Positions 1 to 12,169 of a stretch of DNA of 64,000 nucleotides are shown here, in pieces. Both the position numbers and the translations under genes were made by a program. The notes below the pieces were generated by a model that was given only the letters and a program-made list of their open reading frames with translations, had not been told where the DNA came from and did no database searches. Numbering within the stretch: position 1 is the first letter of the stretch; the number at the start of each line of letters is the position of its first letter. Origin of the DNA: Trichodelitschia bisporula (lineage: Eukaryota > Ascomycota > Dothideomycetes > Phaeotrichales > Phaeotrichaceae); the NCBI GenBank assembly GCA_010356995.1, contig ML996707.1, forward strand, positions 248,001 through 312,000. Direction: 5' to 3'.

Positions 1-19
1 TCTCGGTTTTCGCATTGCA

Positions 20-189
20 GGTCCATTACCGGGCTGAGGAAGAGCACGTTGTTGAATTATCACCTCATTGGGCTCATTTCTTTCACCATGAAGGGAGGGA
101 GTCTGGGTGTTGTGGATAGAGGGTGGTATGCGCTGAGAGTACGATTTTGGGAGAGGATCGTGGGTTGGTGGGTGGGATCGAGAGTGTGA
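20..189 (+). CDS. possible 3'-terminal exon of an upstream gene
   Basis: The window opens with a splice-acceptor-like stretch (pyrimidine-rich, ending in GCAG at 17-20). It is followed by an open frame of about 55 codons that ends in TGA near 189. The frame has no recognisable domain. It could be the last exon of a gene whose body lies left of the window, or chance. No start codon or partner exon is visible, so this is only a flag. Confidence 0.15.
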
Positions 190-304
190 GTTTGGGGGGT
201 AATGTCTGGTCGTTAGGACTGAGGGACCGTTAGCGCTGGTCTAGAGCCGAGAAGCTAGAAGCTCAGCCTCGCGAGGCAGAGGACTACCGAGTCGTCGAAA
301 CGGA

Positions 305-310
305 TATAAA
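305..310 (+). promoter_or_regulatory. TATA box of the fasciclin gene
   Basis: TATAAA lies 95 bp upstream of the fasciclin-gene ATG at 405. That spacing fits a TATA box about 30 bp before transcription start plus a short leader. The leader up to the ATG is C-rich, as in many highly expressed fungal genes. Confidence 0.55.
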
Positions 311-404
311 AGAGCGTTACCATCTCACCTCCAGTATCCCAACCATCACTCTCCATTCCACACCTCCACACACCGCAGCTTCCTTCCCTCCATTCGCACC
401 AAAA

Positions 405-1372
405 ATGCAGCCCCTCACCCTCCTCCTCCTGGCCGCCACAGCCAGCGCCCAATCCCTCGCCTCAGTGCTCACCAACCCCGCCGTCTCCGAGCTCGCGGCG
501 GTGCTCAGCGCCTACCCTGCCATCGTCAAGACCCTGAGCGGCGCAAAGGACATCACGATCCTGGCCCCCGCCAACGGCGCCCGCGGGCTCCGCCAGTTGG
601 CCGGCGCGGCCAAGTACGAGAAATACGCGCCCGGGCTCACGGAGGCCACGTTGACTTACCACGTGCTCAAGGGCGCGATCCCCGCCTCCGCGGTCCCGGC
701 GAATGCGTTCGTTGAGACCCTGCTTACGAACGGGAATTACTCGGCTGTGACGGGGGGCCAGCGCGTGCAGGCCACGAAGAAGGATGGGAAGGTTGTGTTT
801 ATCTCAGGTGGAGGCGCGAAGTCGACTGTTACCGCGGCGGTGAGTAGGTTGGGGTGTTTTGGGACACGGGCTGACTTCGACAGGATATCAAGTTCGACGG
901 GGGGGTGATTCATCTGATTGACGCCGTGCTGCAGCCGCCGCAGGCACCCAGCATCGTCGCGCGCGCGGGCGGGCTGACGACCCTCGCCTCGACGCTGGCA
1001 TCGCAGGGGCTGGCGAAGACGGTGGATGGCTTGAAGGGGATTACGATCTTTGCGCCTACGAACGCGGCGTTCGATGCTGCGTCAGGCCTCATCGAGACAT
1101 TGTCCAAGGAGCAGTTGGCGGGTGCGCTGACGTACCATGTCGTCAAGGCTGTGGCGTACAGCACTGATGTCAAGGATGGGCTTGAGGTGCCGACTGTGCA
1201 GGGGAAGACGTTGAAGATTACCGTGAAGGGGGGGTCGGTGTATGTGAACAAGGCGAAGGTGATCAAGACGGATATTTTGACGAAGAACGGGGTTGTGCAT
1301 GTTATTGATGGGTAAGTGGTTCTTTCCTGGGAGGGGACGCTGGCTAACAGATGTAGTGTCCTGACGCCGTAA
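405..1372 (+). CDS. secreted fasciclin (FAS1) domain protein
   Basis: Three exons: 405-839, 884-1311 and 1357-1372, giving 292 residues. Residues 1-15 form a signal peptide (short hydrophobic Leu/Ala run ending near ASA). Two FAS1 repeats follow, about residues 20-150 and 155-290. Each has the H1-type motif (ITILAPANGA; ITIFAPTNAAFD), and each ends with the H2-type motif (VIHLIDAVL; VVHVIDGVL). FAS1 domains mediate adhesion at the cell surface or in the wall. The protein ends right after the second domain with no GPI-anchor signal, so it is probably secreted or wall-associated. Introns are 44 and 45 nt. The second intron can also use an AG six bases upstream (1350), which would insert two residues before VLTP. 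The gene converges on the cysteine hydrolase, with 73 bp between stops. Confidence 0.9.
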
Positions 1373-1445
1373 ACGGTCGACGCGAAGGGGATGCTGGATA
1401 CTGGGTGATGGCCATTGGCTTGTATTCTGCTGTACATATCTCGCG

Positions 1446-2118
1446 CTACTTGATGTCCGCGCTGCTCACGACTGTGCCGAAACAGTCGGCCAATTCCAGT
1501 AGCACAATCTATTCCGTTAGTTTTACGTTCTCAACCATGCGGACTGCTTACCCTCGTGACCTCATCCCCCGACGCACCGGGGATATCCCGATCCCCAATC
1601 GCATCCCCAGCAATCACAACATCAAATCCCAACTGATACGCCTCGCGCGCCGTCGTCGATACACACACATGCGCCTAAAAACCAACCATCAGCCCCATCC
1701 CCACCCCGCGACCTCACCATAAACCTACCATATACCCAACCAGCACCACCTTCTTCACCCCCTTCCCCTCCAGTATCTCCTTCAACCCCGTCCCCGCAAA
1801 GCTCCCCGGAAACTTCTTGCTTACAACCGGCTCGCCTTCCCTCGGCGCCAGTTCGTCAAACTCCGCGGCCAGCGCCGTGCCGGGCGTAAACACAGGCGCG
1901 CCGTCCGGGACCTCGTGCGTGATGTGCACGACGTGCCCGCCCGCGGCACGGTACCGCTCTAGCAAAGTCTTTATGGCGGGCCGCGAGATGTCTAGGTTCG
2001 AGACTTTAAGGGCGCCGGTTGCGTATTCGTTTTGGGCGTCGATTATGAGGAGGGTGGAGTCGTTGGGGGAGGCGGTGGAGGGGGGAACGCCGAGGATATC
2101 GTTGCGGAAGGAGGGCAT
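1446..2118 (-). CDS. isochorismatase-like cysteine hydrolase
   Basis: Three exons on the minus strand (2118-1729, 1674-1552, 1508-1446) give 191 residues. The fold is an isochorismatase-like Rossmann hydrolase. The triad is visible: Asp in [10 protein letters not shown], Lys in [10 protein letters not shown], and Cys in [13 protein letters not shown], which is assembled across intron 1. The C-terminus ([14 protein letters not shown]) matches the family end. Substrates vary (isochorismate, nicotinamide, other amides) and cannot be read from sequence. I start at MPSFRND. In-frame codons further upstream run through a heptanucleotide repeat and look like leader. No signal peptide, so cytosolic. 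Confidence 0.88.
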
Positions 2119-2953
2119 GTTGAGGATCTTTTGGCTTTGTGATGGGTGATGGGTGATGGGTGATGGGTGATGTTGGTTTCGTTGGTTGACGTGGTGATGT
2201 GGGGATGTAACCTTATGTACGGGCGTCATGCTGAGGGAGTTGAGTAATCATTCCTAGGCTAGTGATGCGGGGCTTGCGCGATCGGCTTGGATCTCACGGC
2301 ATCTTTGCGTGAGATCATGAAGGGATCCTTTCGTCCGCTGTGATCGGCGGGGTATTTGCCACAGCATCTGCCACAGCATCTGCGATGGGTATAGTTAGCG
2401 GGAGCGTCTGTCGAAGGCATCTGCTCTTTTGAATTCGGCTCATCCACCATGCTACTCGTACTAGTTCTAGTCTCCGCGTCGTCAAGAACGTCTCGTTGCG
2501 AAGCGCTTAATGGCATGAGATTGACAGTACTGTCTACAAAAAGCGGAGAAGTGGAAGGAGACATTTAGCATGAATCGAATGAATGAGGACGAAGGTTCAG
2601 GATGAACTCGTACGGCGGTAACGCCTCGTGTACTCGTAGAGGGCGCTTTCCAGAACAACAAGTGGAGCTTCTACGAGCCAGATTAGCAGCACTGTGCCAC
2701 TCTAGACCAGAATTCATCGTGAAATGGTCGCCGATGGCAGAACAAGCTCTGCCCGAGTATGTTGGAACGTGACGGTGATGGTGTTGGCCATCGACGTCAA
2801 GGATTCCAAGGCGGTGGCGTTGTGGGGCCGCGCTAACCTTGACGCCCCGCGTGGGAGACGCGCGTCTGCGAAGAAAAATCCCAGCCTTCTCGACTTCACC
2901 TCCCCGCAACAACACAGCAAACCCTCAATTGACGCTCCCCTCAACTCTCCACC
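2119..2953. other. intergenic region between divergent genes
   Basis: Holds the 5' leaders and promoters of the cysteine hydrolase (minus) and PUS7 (plus). It contains the heptanucleotide repeat and a 12-bp direct duplication (CCACAGCATCTG twice, 2359-2382). Short open frames on both strands show no family resemblance and are not called. Confidence 0.6.
2141..2172. repeat. heptanucleotide tandem repeat (GATGGGT)4
   Basis: Four perfect 7-bp copies plus a partial fifth, in the 5' leader of the cysteine hydrolase gene, 23 bp upstream of its ATG. On the transcript strand this reads as a C/A/T-rich repeat. Likely to vary in copy number between strains. Confidence 0.8.
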
Positions 2954-5317
2954 ATGGACTTCCACGACGAGCAACCGCGCAAACGCGTCCGGCTCGACAG
3001 TCCCTCGGCACAAACACCTGCAACCACCACGCCCGTCCACGAACCTATACCGGCAGCCACCAGCCCCGCACTGTCCGCGCCCGTAGACGCTGAAATGGCG
3101 GACGCGGGCTTAGCCGTACAGAATCCCGATGCCGCTGTGCCAGACCCCGATGCCGCGCTGCTGGAGCGCGAGATCAAGGCTGGGATCACGGCTTATGTGA
3201 ATCCGGCGGCGAAGGGCTTCTCTGGCGTCTTGAAGCAGAGGCAAGTTGGGCTGTGAGATGAATTTATGTGTAGTGCTGACTGGACCGGAGGGTGCAGGTA
3301 TACGGACTTTTTGGTAAATGAAATCCTACCGTCGGGTAAGGTGCTGCATCTTGAGAGTTTGGATATGACGGTTTCGAAGCCTGCGGCGGCTGTGGAGGGG
3401 AAGCCGGAGGTTAAGGAGGAAGTAAAGGCGGAGCCGAAGCCAGAAGCGAAACCTGAGGTAGAAGGAGACGAAGGCACGGCCGTTCCAGAGGTAAGTTGCT
3501 CGTGCTTGCTTTCACACTGTGCTCAAAGCAGCTAGATTCCCCTGGAGCAAGTCGCCGAGCTGCAAGCCATCTTCGGCGAAGAGAACACCGTTTCCCTCAT
3601 CAAGCTCTTCGGCCTGTCCTGGAAGAATCCATCCGCAAAGCGCGGCTCCTTCTTCACCATCACATCCCCCGTCATCGAAGACAAAGAAGACCGCACAAAA
3701 GCCCACCAAGCCGTCCGCCGCATCCTGCACAACAAACTCGAAACAGTCACCGCCGACGACAACACCATAACCGTGACCAAAGCCGCCCCCCCCGCAAAAC
3801 GCAACGGAGCAAAATGGCAACGCAACCAAGTCGGCAACAACCGCGCCCGCGGCAAGCTAGCATGGTCAGATCTAGGCGGCGAATACCTGCACTTCACGCT
3901 GTACAAGGAGAACAAGGACACGATGGAAGTCATCTACTATCTCGCCAGCCAGATGAAGCTAGCAGCAAAACACTTCTCCTTCGCCGGCACCAAGGACCGC
4001 CGCGCCGTCACCGTGCAGCGCGTCTGCGCCTTCCGCGTCGAGGCCGCGCGCCTCGCCGGCCTGAGCACCAACCTGCGCAACGCGTACATCGGTGGCTTCA
4101 AGTACGAGCCGCACGGGCTCTCCCTCGGCGATCTAGCAGGCAACGAATTCCGCATCACGTTGCGCGACTGCACCTTCCCGGGCGATGAGGGCCTGACCTC
4201 CATCGACGCGCTCCTGCAGCACGCGCGCGCCATCGTCGAAACAGCTGTTAATAGTTTCCAAAACCAAGGCTTCATAAATTACTACGGGCTCCAACGCTTC
4301 GGCTCCTTCTCCCTCGGTACCGACGAGGTGGGCAAGCGCCTCCTAAACGAAGACCTCGCCGGCGCCATCTCCGCAATCCTGCAATTCAGTCCCCGCGCCC
4401 TGGCCGCTGCTCAGGGCGAACCCGTCGCCGCGCTCATTAGCTCCGATGACCGCGCCCGCGCGCTCGGGATACACACCTGGCGCACGACTGGCCGCGCGGC
4501 TGAGGCGCTAGACCTCATCCCGCGCAAATTTACGGCGGAGCGGAATATTATCAGTCATCTTGGGCTCAAAGGACGGACCGGTGACTTCCAGGGCGCGCTG
4601 GGGAATGTGCCCCGCAATTTGAGGCTGATGTATGTGCATGCGTATCAGAGTTTGGTTTGGAATACGGTTGCGGGCCGACGGTGGGAGGTGTATGGGGGAC
4701 GGGTGGTGGAGGGGGATCTTGTTATTGTGGGTGAGAAGGATGGCGGTGTGGATGAGCCGGAGGTGGATGATGAGGGCGAGGTAATTGTCCGGCCTGGGGC
4801 GGAGGATCGCGCAACCGGTGATGCGGACTTTGTGCGTGCGCGCCCGTTGAGTAAGGATGAGGCGGAGAGCGGGACGTGGGATGTGTTCGACATTGTGCTT
4901 CCGCTGCCGGGGTGGGATGTTGTATACCCTGCGAACGAGATCGGGGCTTTTTACAAGGAGTTTATGGGGAGTGAAACGGGTGGGGGTTTGGATCCGCATA
5001 ATATGCGGCGCCGGTGGAAGGATATTAGCCTCAGTGGCGGGTACCGCAAGGTGCTGGCGAGGCCGCGCGAGCGGGTCGAGTGGGAGGTCAAAGCGTATGG
5101 GGATGCGAATGAGCAGCTGGTGAGCACGGATTTGGATGCCATCCCCGGGGCGCCGCGGAGGCAGGAGCAGACGGTTCAGGAAGGGGCGAACGAAAGGATT
5201 GCGGTGGTCCTGAGGATGCAGCTGGGGAGCAGTCAGTATGCCACCATGGCGCTGCGCGAGATGATGAAGGCGGGTGGTGTCAAGAGCTATGCGGCGGATT
5301 ATGGGAGTGGGCGGTGA
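2954..5317 (+). CDS. PUS7: multisubstrate pseudouridine synthase PUS7 (TruD family)
   Basis: Three exons (2954-3240, 3298-3490, 3536-5317), 753 residues. TruD-family enzyme that isomerises uridine in tRNA (position 13 and 35 in yeast), U2 snRNA and mRNA. The catalytic Asp lies in FAGTKDRRAVTVQ (about residue 314). The family motif NYYGLQRFG follows, and the C-terminal Leu-Arg-rich block (MALREMMKAGG) is intact. The N-terminus is low in complexity (residues 1-75) and a Lys/Glu/Pro-rich insert lies near residues 120-160. Intron 1 begins with GCAAGT, a rare GC-AG intron: only this junction joins LKQR to YTDFLVNE in frame. Nuclear location is expected from the family. Confidence 0.95.
3241..3297 (+). 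other. GC-AG intron in PUS7
   Basis: 57-nt intron with donor AG|GCAAGT and acceptor GCAG, with a CTGAC branch-like site at about 3276. The GC donor has an otherwise perfect match to U1, which is typical of functional GC-AG introns. Confidence 0.85.
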
Positions 5318-5941
5318 GGGTGAGGGCGGGCGGTGACGATGGGGGGATATGTGATAAGGGAAAGGGATCTGGATTGGTGTCTTGCTTCCGCGATGCGCGA
5401 ACGCGGGTTTCTGCCGATGTGTGGCGCGTTCTGACGGGGTACATGGCTCGGCATATCCGAACCCGAGCATACCAGACGTGTCGAGCTGAGCAAATGCCTG
5501 GGCCAAGTTATGCAATTGAAGGTCCCCAGATCATGATCTCCGCCCGACCGCCGGCCACCTCCCACCTCCCCTGAACCATACCCCCCCTCCCAACCCCAAT
5601 CCACCCCGGACCACGCCCCTCCGCCTCTACGAAACAAATATAGCCCGCATCCCCGGATCACCACGGGACTAGTCTCTCCTCGTCTCGCCTTGCCCCGCCT
5701 CGCACGGCTCGGTCCCTAGCCGGGCTCCGGGTAGATATGGTCCGTGGAAAGGAAAGGGCGTGCATAACACGGAAATGGATAGGATGGTGCAAAGAAAGAA
5801 AGATTGCCCATCCCAAGCGCCGTCTATCTAGTTATGCCAACGAGTGGTCTACGCCCGAGTGCGCCCATCCGCCCGCCCACCACCCATCATCCACTCCCGG
5901 CACCAAAACCCCCCAGCACCAATTCCCCCTCCCCGTCGCAC
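5318..5941. other. intergenic region between converging genes
   Basis: The 3' flanks of PUS7 and beta-mannosidase. C-rich tracts dominate 5560-5940. Open frames here are short or antisense extensions of the mannosidase gene. Nothing else seen. Confidence 0.6.
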
Positions 5942-8730
5942 CTACGCCTTCTCCTCCACCCTCCCCCCCTCCACATCCCCGCCGAGATACCTATACCCCA
6001 ACCCCCTGGCCTCATCCTCCCCCCTAACCCTCACGATCTGCTCATCCTCCGGCAGCACATCCAACGAGCTATCCTCAACCCAAACCCCGTCCCGCACCTC
6101 CCACACCAGGCCCTTCGTCGGCCGTTCCGCCGTAACCCTTATGACATCCCCGTCCCTCACTGCCTTCACGTTCCGATCGGCAAAGTCGAGGTACTTAAGC
6201 GGCTGCGGCCAGTCCGCATCCCGCGCAACGAGTGTATCACTGATCCACACCCGCGCGGCAAGGACGTGCGGCTCCGTCGTCGCATGATCGATAACGCCGG
6301 TAGCAACCAGCGTAGTCCCATTCGGCACCAACGCCCCCTCCCACACCACCGTCTCCCGCACCTCCTTCCCAGTACGCACACTCACAAATCTAACCTGCAC
6401 CCTCGCCCGCACCCCCTCCGCCCTCCTCGACACAACCCAACACTCCCACTTACTCGTTTTCGGGGGTCGGGCATGGACCACACTCCAATCGCTGTGCTCA
6501 CGTTGGATACCAACAGCCACAGGCGCGAGCACGCGGCGCAGCGCATAGAAGGCCGGTTTAGGCCTGAGGTAGAAATCGACGATGGACCAGGAGGTCACGG
6601 GCCAGCAGTCGTTGAGTTGCCAGACGAGGGCGCCGCCACAGCCGCGAGAGTTAGGGAGGGAACCCCATTGGCGGCGCCAGCCGCGGTAGCCGAAGGTTAG
6701 GGCTTCGGATTGGGAGAGTTGGGTTAGGTGGATGAAACGCTGCGGGGGGGAGGGGGGATCAGCTAGGTGTCTTTCTTTTTGGTGGGGAAAGGGCGGGAAG
6801 TGGGACGTACCTCGAGGTCCGTCACCGTGCGGAAGTTCTCAACCAAATAAGTCGCAATCCGGCGCTCATGCCCATCAGCCTTGTTATGGAAGTCGAGCAT
6901 GTGACTCTGCGGGTACAGTTGAGCTGGATCCGTGCAGTAGGCCTTTATGGTAGCGATGTGGGGGAAGGCTTCCATGCCGAATTCGGAGTTGAAGCGCCCG
7001 CCGAGGGTGTCGAAGATTTGGTATTTTTCCTGCGTGCCATGCCAGACGTTCCACTGGTGCATGTCGCCGACGTTGCGGTTCGAGGTTATCAGCCCGTCGC
7101 CCCACGGGCTGCCGGGGTGGTAGGGGATGTGCGGCGCTTCCTTCTGCACGATGTCGGGGAGGATCTGGAGGGGTCAGCTTTGTCTGGACTAGGGGCTGGA
7201 GAGCGTACCTTCTCATAGATGTACCGCGCGGGGAAATCGGTCTTGAGCCAGTCGGTGGGATCCTTGTCGGCGTAGTTGTATGTGAGCCCGAACTGTTCCT
7301 GTACTTGATAGTCCTCATTGTTGCCGGCGAAGATGACGATGGACGGGTGGTGTCGGATGCGCCGCACGTTCTCTGCTGATTCCTTGTCCACGGATGCCAG
7401 GTACTCGGGAAAGGCGGGATAGTTGCCGCAGCCGAACATAAAGTCCTGCCAGACGAGAATGCCCAGCTCATCGCACAAGTCGTAGAACACGTCTTCCTCC
7501 CAGATGCCCCCTCCCCAAATCCTCCCTCGTCAGCAAAGCCCCTCAAGCAATAAACAAACAACCATACCTAATCATAACCTGATTCCCATCAACCATCAAC
7601 TGCAACCATTTCCTATACCTCTCAGCACAAATCCGCGGCGTGAAACTATCCGCCGGAATCCAATCCGACCCCCCACAAAACACATCCCCGCCATTCACAC
7701 GGAAGAAAAACGACTTCCCAATCCCATCCTCCTGCTGCACGAGCTCCGCCCTCCGGAACCCAATCCGGCGGTACGTGGTATGCAGATCCGTCTCGCCCGC
7801 CGCCGCGGTCGCAATGAAATCATACAGCGGCTGACCGCCATACCCGTGCGGAAACCACGGCTGCACGGCGGGGATGCTAAACTCTATTTTCGCAAAGCCG
7901 CCGGTTACAGGAGCTGACTGGGTGAAGATCACGTTCGTGGCCCGCTGGATGGTGAAGTTGACGAGCGTGCCTGGCGCTGCGCCCTCGACGCGCGCGACGA
8001 TGGTCCCGGTTGCCGACTTCAGGTCGGAGGAGAGCGTGTAGTCGATTCGCAGGTCCGTGATGCGCGTTTGATAGATTTCGACTCGGACTGGGCGCCACGG
8101 TCCGCTGGGGCAAAGAATCGGCCCCCAGTCCCACCCCCTGGACGGTTAGTAGTGGCGTGGTTAGGGAGTAGGAGCATACCAGTGGTACTGCGCCTTCCGC
8201 ACTGCCAGCCGCGCCATGTCGCCGTTGAACCCAACCCACTTGTGCTCCGGGTGAGCATCCTTGATGGCGCGGGCGCGCTTGAACGCGCAGTCGAAGTCGA
8301 TCTCGAGCACGTTCTTGGACCCGTAGTCTAGGCGGGCGGTGACGTCGACGTGGTGGGCGAGGAACATGTTGTCCGAGGTTAAGATGGGGCTGCCGTTTAG
8401 CTTCACGGTTGCGAATGTGTCGAGTCCGTCAAAGGCGAGAGCTACGGTCGTGCCTTTCTCCGGCTTCGTGATGTCGGGAAGCACGGTTCGGTACGTCCAT
8501 GCCGCCTCGCCGACCCACTCGCACTTGAGTTCGTTGAAGCCGAGGAAAGGATCCGGAATCCTGCGTCGTCAGTAACAGCTAAACGGAAAAACATATACAT
8601 ACTTATCGTTCGCGAGCAGGTCAATATGTACATTCGTCGGAACCCGCGCCACAGGAAGCCAGGCATCGTCACCCTCCTCCGTCTGCTTAAACTCCCAACC
8701 AGCCGTCAACTCGTGCACATTGAAAGCCAT
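5942..8730 (-). CDS. beta-mannosidase, GH2 family, cytosolic type
   Basis: Six exons on the minus strand: 8730-8603, 8560-8180, 8137-7568, 7521-7209, 7164-6811, 6739-5942, giving 847 residues. It hydrolyses terminal beta-1,4-mannosyl residues. Order: GH2 sugar-binding domain (WEFKQ to GFNGDMARL), immunoglobulin-like domain, then the TIM barrel. The acid/base Glu is in AGNNEDY (about residue 429) and the nucleophile Glu in NSEFGMEA (about residue 525). The conserved WGGGIWE and GWDWGP motifs are assembled across introns. There is no signal peptide, so this matches the intracellular (mndB-like) group, acting on manno-oligosaccharides from mannan or N-glycan turnover. Introns are 42-71 nt. I start at MAFNVHEL; upstream in-frame codons have no ATG. 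Confidence 0.93.
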
Positions 8731-11000
8731 GATGATCAACAAAGCGATGTATCCGATCCGTACCACGGGGAGACGAGGTAGCCGGACCCTGATATACAGG
8801 CCAGGCGGCCACTCGGGCGTAAGCCCTTCTCGACATAGGGCGCCGGGCTAGCACCAGCAGGCAAGGGCATGGCAAAGAGAGGGAATGGGTGACGCCTCGT
8901 TCGGGACGATCAAGGCTTCCGGTTTGAGAGCTTGTGTGGTACATGGATTGCACGACAACTCGCAGCGGAGACCGACGGCGGCCCGAGCAGCGACTGCGCA
9001 AAAGCCCTCGTTCGAACCCCTCCATCCCATCACTCTCTCCCCACTGGCCCCTCTACACCCCGAACATCATTGACAGCACTCGAACCTCCGCGGAGGGCAA
9101 TTTCCTGTCCAAATGAGGCATAGGCTCCCGAGCGTCCCGGCGCATTCGCAAAGAGCACGTATTTGCTCTGAGGACGAATATACACTCAATGACCAGACGT
9201 CGAACCTGCTCACCGAAGCCGCGAAGCATCAAAACCCGGATATGCCATGCCGGCCGCCGCTATTCGCGCATCGCCTCTGCTAGCACAAAAGTCAATCTGG
9301 TCTACCGGATCTCCCATCGTTAACTTGCCCAGCTACACGTCAAATATGTGAAATGCTAAGCAACGCAGCGCGGCCAGTGCTCGCGCCCGCACGGCCTTAT
9401 CTCCTGTAATTTCGCATGGTGGGTGCGTCCGCGCGAAGGCAATGTAGACATGGTATGTGCGAACGCAGGCCCAGCGTCCGTCCGAGGTAGTCGCTTCTTT
9501 CAATTTTCGCATAGTAGCCGCTCGCGGCTGCGCGCATATGGCTCTTCGTGCTCGTGATGACCGCTCGTCTGACCCCGGCCCGGAGCGAAGCTGTTCTTCA
9601 GATCTTCCCAGATTATATAGTGGGCAATACCGCGCAGCCGCGCTGGGTCGAGAATGCTCCTTCGGTCGACGTGGGGATCACATCTTGTCTGCAGCCTGGG
9701 TCGAGCAAAACACCGCCGAAGCATAGTTTCGAAACATAGCTGCCAAACCCACGCTCCATGCTATATGGAACCGCAAACAGCAGGGTCGAACCCGCAGCAC
9801 CTCAAACACTCCCATCTTTCACTGCTCACACAAGGCTAACCGGTCCGTCAAACAGCCTCCGAGTCAGAAAAGCACCCCAAAACTCGCCGCTAGGGCAGCA
9901 CTGCGTCAATTATCACAAGCAGTATGCATCTCTCCCCCCACCATCTATAACCACAGCGTCGCCCAGCCCAACTGCACAATGCGGGGTCGGCATTCGCCCG
10001 TCGATGGCCGATAGGTGGGATACGACAACGGGAGTGCAGCAGGGCGAGCCCACGGGAGCGCGCGCGGGACGGGACACCACTCGCACGAAGCACGAAGTAC
10101 GATAGGCGGGGCATGTGCGGCAGCATAGGGCACCACACGCATGATGTATCGCGCGCCCCGCGCTGGTGCGACTTCGAGCCGCGCGCGGGACCTATGAGCG
10201 GCATCGCGCGCGGCATTCTTCATTTATCCGGCACGGCAGGCGTGCTAATGACGTTGCCGTCCCGTGACGGCGTCGGCGGCGACCGCGACGAGCATGCCGG
10301 CGAGAGGCTTAGGTCGTGATGTAGTGTTTGACAGCGGCGGGCGGGATTTTTCCGGCGCGTGCTGGTCGGGGGTTGGTGGGGTGCGGCGGTTTGTGTCGGG
10401 GGTAGATGAGGCAGATGACGGGGTGTGGTTCGAGGTGTCGGTGCGGTGGGTGTTGGCACACCGCTTGTGCCTCGCTGGTGATGGGGTGGGATAAGGGTTG
10501 GGATGTGGTGGTGGACGGACGGCGATGATCGTGGTTCGAAGGAACTGGACGATCTGCCAAGGTATGCCAAGGTCAGGCTGGGGACGACACTGGAACATCG
10601 TCAGCGGTGAGGGGAGGATGAGGTAGCGCTGTGGGAGGAGGTATGACGATTAGGGCTGGGTATTTGAGGTGCGGTTGGGCGCGCATCTGGCGGGTTCGAT
10701 CGATGGTTGTCTCGCAAATGCTACAGCGCGTGACGAGGCTGAAGCGCCATGGCTGAATGCGTGTACACAAAGGACTTGGCTGTGAAGAGCTTGTGAGAAT
10801 TCCGGGTTAAACTGCTCGGGAATGGGTCATCCCGTTTGACTATACATCGGCACCGTTCAAGTGGAGATAGATTGGCCGCTTCACTTCTCAATCAAAATCA
10901 TCACGGTTGATGGGAGCAGGACCACGGCACGCGTACAACGAGTGCATGATTGAGAGTACGAAGAAAGACGAAGAGTAAGAAAGGCGGGCGGTGGAGCCGC
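8731..11000. other. 2.3-kb gene-poor interval
   Basis: No open frame with family resemblance or consistent splice sites on either strand. Composition is mixed, without long A/T runs. The first few hundred bases should hold the mannosidase promoter. The rest is unexplained. Confidence 0.5.
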
Positions 11001-12045
11001 TCATATTAAGATACAATGCTTGTCACGTATCCTCCTTCTAAGCTGATCCAAGGTTTTTCCAGTCTTGCCGTTTGCCGCTTCCCCAGGCAGTCCGGCCAGT
11101 ATTATTTGTGGTGTCGTCGAACTTGCGTTGGAGGTAGTCCATGGTTGTTGCGCTCTAGTTGTAGTTGACGATAGTGGTTTGGAGTGACGAAGGAATTGCA
11201 CCGCTAAGAATCCCAAATGCCTCCTTATCCTTTTAATCCCATTTCGTTGGTTCTTTGCCGATGGCTTCCATGGTCGTTCGTGAGGAATTTCGAGGCAGTA
11301 CCGGTCCTGGATAGGCGTGGTTGACAACCCCCAAGAGTCCTTCCGTGGGTAGTGCAGCCAGAGATCTCGGTCTCTGTATAGGTCCGCCCAGGACTCAGAC
11401 ACGCCCACCTCTAGGGTAGCCACCAGCGGCCACTGGGCTTTGGCCTCGGCAATTGTGATCTGCGCCATCCATGTGGCCCATGTTGTGCCTTACTCCCCTA
11501 GGCAGACGTAGGTGACGGCGGGATAGTTCTCCCCAGCGTCGACGATGGCGATGTGTCGTTCATGCAGCTTCTCGTAGCGTTGAGATTGGATTTGCACATC
11601 GACCATGCGGACTGTACCGGCGCCCCTTGGGGCTGCGTCCCCGTACCCGCTGAAGGCACCAGAACAGGGCCTGTAGTCGTAAACCGAGAGGCTATGTCCT
11701 GGTCGATTGCCTTGCGGTGTTTTACCGGCTGGCCGCGAGAGCGCCGCTGGATGGTGTGGAACTCCGCAAGAGTCGTCTGCTTCCAGCAGTCCTGAGCCTG
11801 GATAGAGTCGTAGAACTGTAGGAGATCGAAACGAGCATCGGGGTCGTTCTTCTTCGGGTGGAGCTCATTGGCGCGGAGCTCACGATACCGCTTGGAGGAG
11901 TGCCGAGTCCGACGTGGCAAGAATTGTAGAGTGACTTGGTGTCCTCCTTTTCTGATAAAACTTCGCGCGGCGCTTGGAGGTGATGTGGGGAAGGAACACC
12001 AGGTGTAATAACGAGCATGCCTTACGCATTGCCTCATGGAGCAGG
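11001..12045 (-). pseudogene. coding-like remnant, function unknown
   Basis: Minus-strand segments read like real protein in two frames. One (about 11940-11680) contains KKNDPDARFDLLQFY and QPVKHRKAIDQDIASRF. Another (about 11620-11200) contains SQRYEKLHERHIAIVDAG, AEAKAQWPLVATLEVG and SWADLYRDRDLWLHYPRKD. They can be partly linked by an unusually short putative intron of 35 nt near 11660-11626, but the second segment is then interrupted by an in-frame stop just before the Trp-rich part. I do not recognise the family. The simplest reading is a decayed gene; a multi-exon gene with unusual introns is possible. Confidence that it is a working gene is low. Confidence 0.35.
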
Positions 12046-12169
12046 CTTATCTGTACATCTTAGCAAGAGCCTATCAATACATGGTAGGAGGCAGGGGCCG
12101 GTAAACACTAACGGTTGAGAAGGGGGCTCTGAGAGAGGCTTGTACTTAGCGTGTGGGTTCCCGGACCCA

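Noticed and set aside
4508-5515. 335-codon minus-strand open frame over PUS7
   Set aside because: Antisense to the conserved PUS7 C-terminal domain; composition is that of a mirrored GC-rich gene, with no family resemblance.
5804-6700. 298-codon plus-strand open frame
   Set aside because: Antisense to the last exon of beta-mannosidase, which has clear catalytic motifs and splice sites.
8731-10800. several 60-117 codon open frames on both strands
   Set aside because: No similarity recognised, no consistent splicing, and no codon pattern like the neighbouring genes.
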